8,749 bases of DNA, from the NCBI GenBank assembly GCA_005884825.1, contig VAZT01000155.1, positions 1 through 8,749 of the forward strand, written 5' to 3'. How positions within the stretch are numbered: position 1 is the first letter of the stretch; each line of letters opens with the position of its first letter. The notes under the pieces are model-generated. The model saw nothing but the letters and a program-made list of their open reading frames with translations. It did not search any database and was not told the DNA's origin. The stretch is from Alphaproteobacteria bacterium. Lineage in GTDB: Bacteria > Pseudomonadota > Alphaproteobacteria > ATCC43930 > CGMCC-115725. Shown in pieces: positions 5,738 to 8,749 of this stretch. A program made the position numbers and the translations under genes.

Positions 5738-6342
5738 ATCTCCAGGAGTTCCTCAGCCGAGGTCGCCGCTGCCGCGCTTTCAAAGGTGATCTCACCGTGC
5801 TGCATCAGGACCACACGGTCGCAGATCTCCAGGGTCTGCGCATAGTTGTGCGCGATCATTACGATTGCGATGTCGCCGCGCGCGCGGAGCCGCTCGATCA
5901 GCCCGATGATCAGCCGCGCTTCGCGCGCGCCCATCGCCGCGAGGGGCTCGTCGAGCAGCAGGATTCGCGCCTTGCGGCGCCGCATCTCGCGATGGTCTAG
6001 GAGGCGAAATGGCCCTCGGCGCAGCAATTCGCGGTTCAAAAACATGTTGTGGTAGATGCTGAGCCCGTTGACCAGCGCCAGATCCTGGTAGACGCATTCG
6101 ATGCCGAACGCGCGGGCCTCATCGACCGAGGTGAGCTCCACCGGTTTTCCGTCGACGAACACCTGTCCCGAATCCGGCTGGTGATAGCCGGTCAGGATCT
6201 TGATCAACGTCGATTTGCCGGCGCCGTTGTCGCCGAGGATGCCGAGCGTCTCGCCCCACGCCACTTCGAGCGAGACGCCGGCAAGCGCGGTGATCTTGCC
6301 GAAGGTCTTCACCAGCTTCTCGGCCCGAATGGCTTCGGTCAT
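5701..6342 (-). CDS. Sugar ABC transporter ATP-binding protein, missing the signature segment
   Basis: ATPase of a RbsA-type simple-sugar importer (single ABC domain class). The open frame from ATG 6342 gives 213 residues. Visible: VKTFGKITALAGVSLEV, Walker A GDNGAGKST at 37-45, Q-loop Gln86 in CVYQDLALVNGLSIYHNMFL, Walker B ILLLDEP at 127-133, D-loop-like AAMGAREA, and switch His165 in MIAHNYAQTLEICDRV. Family members are about 250-260 residues; the stretch between LLDHREMRRR (114-123) and ARILLLDEP (125-133), where the ABC signature LSGGQ should lie, is absent, so about 38 residues are missing, in frame. The protein is therefore unlikely to hydrolyse ATP normally. The start overlaps the permease stop as ATGA (6339-6342), indicating translational coupling. 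Earlier starts in this frame (up to 6822) run antisense-like through the permease and are not credible. Its 3' end forms direct repeat copy B. Confidence 0.9.
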   Translation of the reverse strand: MTEAIRAEKLVKTFGKITALAGVSLEVAWGETLGILGDNGAGKSTLIKILTGYHQPDSGQVFVDGKPVELTSVDEARAFGIECVYQDLALVNGLSIYHNMFLNRELLRRGPFRLLDHREMRRRKARILLLDEPLAAMGAREARLIIGLIERLRARGDIAIVMIAHNYAQTLEICDRVVLMQHGEITFESAAAATSAEELLEIVRREYRAVRTG

Positions 6343-7337
6343 GCGGGGCCGCCGCCGCGCAGCCGCGCGAGATGGATGTTCGCGACCATCGCGATCAGGA
6401 TTGCAGCGCCGATCACGATGTCGAAGGTGAAGGCGTTGATTCCTTGCAGCGTAAACCCGTCCTGCAAGATGCCGAGCATGATCCCGCCGACGAGCCCGCC
6501 GATGATCGTGCCGGCGCCGCCAGCGATCGCGGTGCCGCCGATGACGCCCGAGGCGACGCCGAGAAACATGATGTTGCTGCCGCCGGCCAAGGGGTCGATC
6601 GAGCCGACGCGAAAGGCTTCGAGCAGTCCGGTCAGCCCGCCCAAGGTGCTGGTCAACACGAAATTGCCGACCTTGATGCGGTTGATCGCGATGCCGGCCT
6701 CGGCAGCGGCGATGATGTTGCCGCCGATCGCAACCGTGTGCAGACCCCAGCGCGTGTGGCGCAGCACGACATGCATGATCGCGACGATGACCAGCGCCCA
6801 GATGATTTCGGAGTACGCCCACTCACCCATGATCCCGGTCAAGAGCGGACCGCCTGCCGTATTCGCCGGATAGCCGCGCGATATCGTCAGGGTCAGCCCG
6901 GTGATCAGGAACAGCATGCCGAGCGTCGTGATGAAGGACGGTACCCTGAGCCCGATCGTGATCAGCCCGATCGTCAGCCCGATCAGGGCGCAGGCCGCCA
7001 GCGCCGCAACGATGGCCAGCGGCTCGGGGACCCCGACATCGTTGATGTTCTCCATCAGGAACGGCGCCAGCGCGAACACCTGGCCGACCGACAAATCGAT
7101 TTCGCGGCAAATCAGCAGCATTATCTCGCCGCAGGCGATGATGACCGGGGCGGCAACGAACTGCGACAGCGTCTGCACGTTGGCGGGGGTGACGAAATTG
7201 GCGTTGGCCAGTTCAAAATAAGCAACGAGCGCCACCGACACGACCATGACGCTCGCCTCCGGCCGCAGCAGCAGCGCGTACGCCCGCCGGGCGAGGCTGC
7301 GCGGCGAGCCGGACGCCTGTAGCGCTCGGCTGGACAA
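6339..7337 (-). CDS. Simple-sugar ABC transporter permease (RbsC-like)
   Basis: Inner-membrane permease of 332 residues, normal for the RbsC/BPD_transp_2 family that forms a homodimeric channel. Hydrophobic segments alternate throughout. Family motifs include ACGEIMLLICREIDLSVGQV (the 'GGIDLSVG' region), VPSFITTLGMLFLITGLTLT, IGGNIIAAAEAGIAINRIKV (the conserved EAA-like cytoplasmic loop), GSIDPLAGGSNIMFLGVASG, VIGGTAIAGGAGTIIGGLVG and AFTFDIVIGAAILIAMVANI. The best start is TTG at 7337, 4 nt after the binding-protein stop; it gives the usual 25-30 residue cytoplasmic N-terminus. An ATG at 7247 has a better ribosome binding site (GGAGG) but would begin inside the first membrane helix, so I prefer the TTG. 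The gene appears undamaged and its stop overlaps the ATPase start by 4 nt. Confidence 0.92.
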   Translation of the reverse strand: MSSRALQASGSPRSLARRAYALLLRPEASVMVVSVALVAYFELANANFVTPANVQTLSQFVAAPVIIACGEIMLLICREIDLSVGQVFALAPFLMENINDVGVPEPLAIVAALAACALIGLTIGLITIGLRVPSFITTLGMLFLITGLTLTISRGYPANTAGGPLLTGIMGEWAYSEIIWALVIVAIMHVVLRHTRWGLHTVAIGGNIIAAAEAGIAINRIKVGNFVLTSTLGGLTGLLEAFRVGSIDPLAGGSNIMFLGVASGVIGGTAIAGGAGTIIGGLVGGIMLGILQDGFTLQGINAFTFDIVIGAAILIAMVANIHLARLRGGGPA

Positions 7338-7341
7338 CGGC

Positions 7342-8409
7342 TCAGCCGCCTATCGTGCCGGTGTGCGGCAGGATCTGAGCCTCCTTGCCGCTGCCCTCGT
7401 ACCGCGTCTTGGTGTTGAGATAGGGGTCGATGCTGTCTTTGGTGACGAATTTGAGGCCGGTGTCGATGTCGGCTGGGCCAACAAGGCCGCCAGACGCCTT
7501 CCACGCGAACATCTCCATGACCGTGTAGAAGCCTTGCAGGTAAGGCTGCTGGTCGATCACGAAATCGAGAAAGCCGTCATGCACCGCCTCCAGCGAGCGG
7601 GGCAGCATGTCGTAGCCGCCGGCGCGAACACCTTTGGCGGCAAGATTGTATTTGCGGCTGACGAGGCCGCAATTCATCGTGTCGCCGCCGCCGGTGCCGA
7701 ACATCCCCTTCACGTCCTGGTTGCCGAGATAATAGGCGTCGATCTTCGACAGCGACTCGTTAGCGGCCGGAGCGGTGGCGATCATTGTCGCCTGGATATC
7801 GGCGCCCGATTTCTTGATCGAATCCATTGCGCCGTCAAAGCGGGGCTGCAAGTTCAGTTGCCCCGGTGTCGCGATGAATATCGCGACCTTGCCTTTGCCG
7901 ACCAACTTGACGATGCGTTCGCCCATCATCTGGCCGGACAGAAACAGATCCTGCCCGATATAGGCGAGGCGCTTGTTGGTGTGCGAATCGGCATTGTAGC
8001 TGAACACCGGGATGCCGGCCGCGAGCGCGTTTTCGACCGGCCGGTCGAAACCCCTCGGGTCGACGAGGCACACCGCGATCGCATCGGCCTTGCCGGCAAC
8101 CGCGGTGTTCATCGCGTTGACCATCTGCGCCACGTCGGACGTCTCCGAGCCGGTCCATTGATAGTCGCAGCCGAGCAGCGCACAGGCGTCCTGGATGCCG
8201 TATTGGCACGGGACGAAGAACGGGTTCGCCGTCACGTGATTGACGAAGACGAATTTCCAGCGTGGATGCGACGGAAACGGCCCGCCCTCCGCCGCCCGCG
8301 CATCGCCGGCAGCGCCCGCCAGCAGAGCCGCTACCGGCCCCGCGGCCACGCCGCGCATCACAGCGCGGCGTGGTAGCGACCCGGTAATGTCGCGCGAGCG
8401 TCCTGTCAT
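7342..8409 (-). CDS. Sugar ABC transporter periplasmic substrate-binding protein
   Basis: 355-residue binding protein of the Peripla_BP_4 (RbsB-like) type, first gene of the transporter operon. It has an N-terminal export signal: LPRRAVMRGVAAGPVAALLA with paired Arg at 14-15 that could be a Tat signal, and likely cleavage near ARA at 37-39. The two-lobe fold is indicated by FVFVNHVTANPFFVPCQYGI at 53-72, GIPVFSYNAD at 132-141 and YIGQDLFLSG at 150-159, then VAIFIATPGQLNLQPRFDGA, GMFGTGGGDTMNCGLV, DFVIDQQPYLQGFYTVMEMF and GLKFVTKDSIDPYLNTKTRY, all characteristic of this cluster of simple-sugar binding proteins. The actual ligand (pentose, polyol or other) cannot be told. The ATG at 8409 has GGGGAGG upstream. 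Intact, unlike its ATPase partner. Confidence 0.92.
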   Translation of the reverse strand: MTGRSRDITGSLPRRAVMRGVAAGPVAALLAGAAGDARAAEGGPFPSHPRWKFVFVNHVTANPFFVPCQYGIQDACALLGCDYQWTGSETSDVAQMVNAMNTAVAGKADAIAVCLVDPRGFDRPVENALAAGIPVFSYNADSHTNKRLAYIGQDLFLSGQMMGERIVKLVGKGKVAIFIATPGQLNLQPRFDGAMDSIKKSGADIQATMIATAPAANESLSKIDAYYLGNQDVKGMFGTGGGDTMNCGLVSRKYNLAAKGVRAGGYDMLPRSLEAVHDGFLDFVIDQQPYLQGFYTVMEMFAWKASGGLVGPADIDTGLKFVTKDSIDPYLNTKTRYEGSGKEAQILPHTGTIGG

Positions 8410-8690
8410 GTCGAATCCTCCCCGTTACTGCGTCGTGTAGCATTCCGCGCGCGGGCGCGGATCGAGCAAAACATAACCGGCTCGGCGTCCGCGGTCACGG
8501 GGACACAATCGCGGCAATGACTTCGGCCGCGCCATCGCGGCGCCATCCCGGACCTGGATTGAACGGGGATGTGCTACACGCTCACCGGAGGCGCTACCCG
8601 CGGGCTTACATGGGACTGCTTCTAAAGGCACCGATTGAGGACCTGGCCGAGGTACATCTGTTCCTCAGCCCCCCGCTCGGGTGAATCCGC
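8410..8690. other. Non-coding region upstream of the transporter operon
   Basis: About 280 bp without a credible gene. It must hold the promoter and leader of the binding-protein operon. The minus strand contains the AT-richer stretch GGTTATGTTTTGC around 8469-8481, but I cannot place a well-spaced sigma-70 pair. CCCGCTCGGG at 8672-8681 can form a small hairpin just beyond the stop of the partial upstream gene, without a T-run. The low-quality frames here lack family features and good ribosome binding sites. Confidence 0.5.
8434..8580. repeat. Widely spaced inverted repeat upstream of the sugar transporter operon
   Basis: CGTGTAGCA at 8434-8442 and its exact reverse complement TGCTACACG at 8572-8580 bracket the presumed promoter region of the binding-protein gene, separated by 129 bp. 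Such an arrangement could be a pair of operator half-sites for a looping regulator, or chance. The GC-palindrome-like CCGCGCGCGGGCGCGG lies at 8445-8460, next to the inner copy. No convincing -35/-10 pair was found. Confidence 0.25.
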
Positions 8691-8749
8691 CTACGCCACG
8701 CTTCGCATGTTCTCGATGATTGCCGTCGCTGCGCGGGCGGGGTCGTCGC
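8691..8749 (-). CDS. C-terminal end of an unidentified protein (runs off the right edge)
   Basis: The minus strand at the right edge reads DDPARAATAIIENMRSVA followed by a TAG at 8691-8693. The codons have the strong G/C third-position bias of the real genes in the window and the residues look like an amphipathic C-terminal helix. It points in the same direction as the sugar transporter genes and lies about 280 bp upstream of them. Only 18 residues are visible, so no function can be proposed. Confidence 0.4.
   Translation of the reverse strand, partial: DDPARAATAIIENMRSVA

Noticed and set aside
6343..6822. N-terminal extension of the ATPase frame to 6822
   Set aside because: The extension is Arg/His-rich and lies over the permease gene; the ATG at 6342 with ATGA overlap is the evident start.
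7246..8376. Long plus-strand open frame of 376 codons
   Set aside because: It is the antisense of the binding-protein and permease genes; long antisense frames are expected in such GC-rich coding DNA.
8425..8631. Minus-strand open frame upstream of the binding protein
   Set aside because: No family resemblance, Arg/Pro-rich composition, no good ribosome binding site; it overlaps the presumed promoter region.
8610..8684. 24-residue plus-strand mini-gene starting MGLLLKAPIEDL
   Set aside because: No ribosome binding site and no recognisable partner; too short to support.
1..8749. Mobile element, CRISPR, tRNA or defence-system genes
   Set aside because: I saw no transposase, integrase, repeat-spacer array, tRNA-like cloverleaf or toxin-antitoxin pair on either strand.

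Overview
The window is GC-rich, with codons that strongly favour G or C in third position. Its genes (homogentisate dioxygenase, an EthD-type protein, a short-chain dehydrogenase, a YdcF-like protein, an LplT-like transporter, an acyl-CoA dehydrogenase of the 'YPTEF' type, an HdeA-like protein and a RbsABC-type sugar transporter) match what I know from Hyphomicrobiales (Bradyrhizobium/Xanthobacteraceae-like Alphaproteobacteria). That placement is an inference from protein style; no rRNA or tRNA gene is present to fix it.

Layout, left to right. Positions 1-1089 (minus): the N-terminal 249 residues of homogentisate 1,2-dioxygenase (hmgA), preceded two bases upstream by a small EthD-domain gene that carries a single-base frameshift. 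Positions 1090-1155: a 66-bp divergent promoter region with a short inverted repeat. Positions 1156-2374 (plus): an SDR oxidoreductase gene overlapping a YdcF-like DUF218 gene. Positions 2352-4019 (minus): an LplT-like MFS transporter gene, whose 3' end overlaps the DUF218 gene convergently, and upstream of it a small antibiotic-biosynthesis-monooxygenase (ABM/LsrG-like) gene. Positions 4143-5199 (minus): an acyl-CoA dehydrogenase gene broken by a frameshifting internal deletion. Positions 5304-5617 (minus): an HdeA-like periplasmic protein gene with two apparent frameshifts. Positions 5701-8409 (minus): a three-gene simple-sugar ABC operon in the order binding protein, permease, ATPase, in which the ATPase has lost the segment that should hold the ABC signature. 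Positions 8410-8690 hold no convincing gene, and 8691-8749 probably holds the end of another minus-strand gene.

The most distinctive feature is the 4.1-6.3 kb stretch. Three adjacent genes (acyl-CoA dehydrogenase, HdeA-like, ABC ATPase) are all damaged, and the HdeA-like gene is flanked by two diverged direct repeats. One copy of the repeat is the real 3' end of the ATPase gene plus its spacer; the other copy, beside the acyl-CoA dehydrogenase, still resembles an ATPase C-terminus. This suggests a past duplication or insertion followed by deletion. An assembly or sequencing artefact is the main alternative for the indels and deletions.

Functionally the window mixes aromatic amino-acid catabolism (hmgA), acyl-CoA and general redox enzymes, and sugar uptake. 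I do not see a new defence or mobile system: there is no CRISPR array, integrase, transposase or toxin-antitoxin pair.
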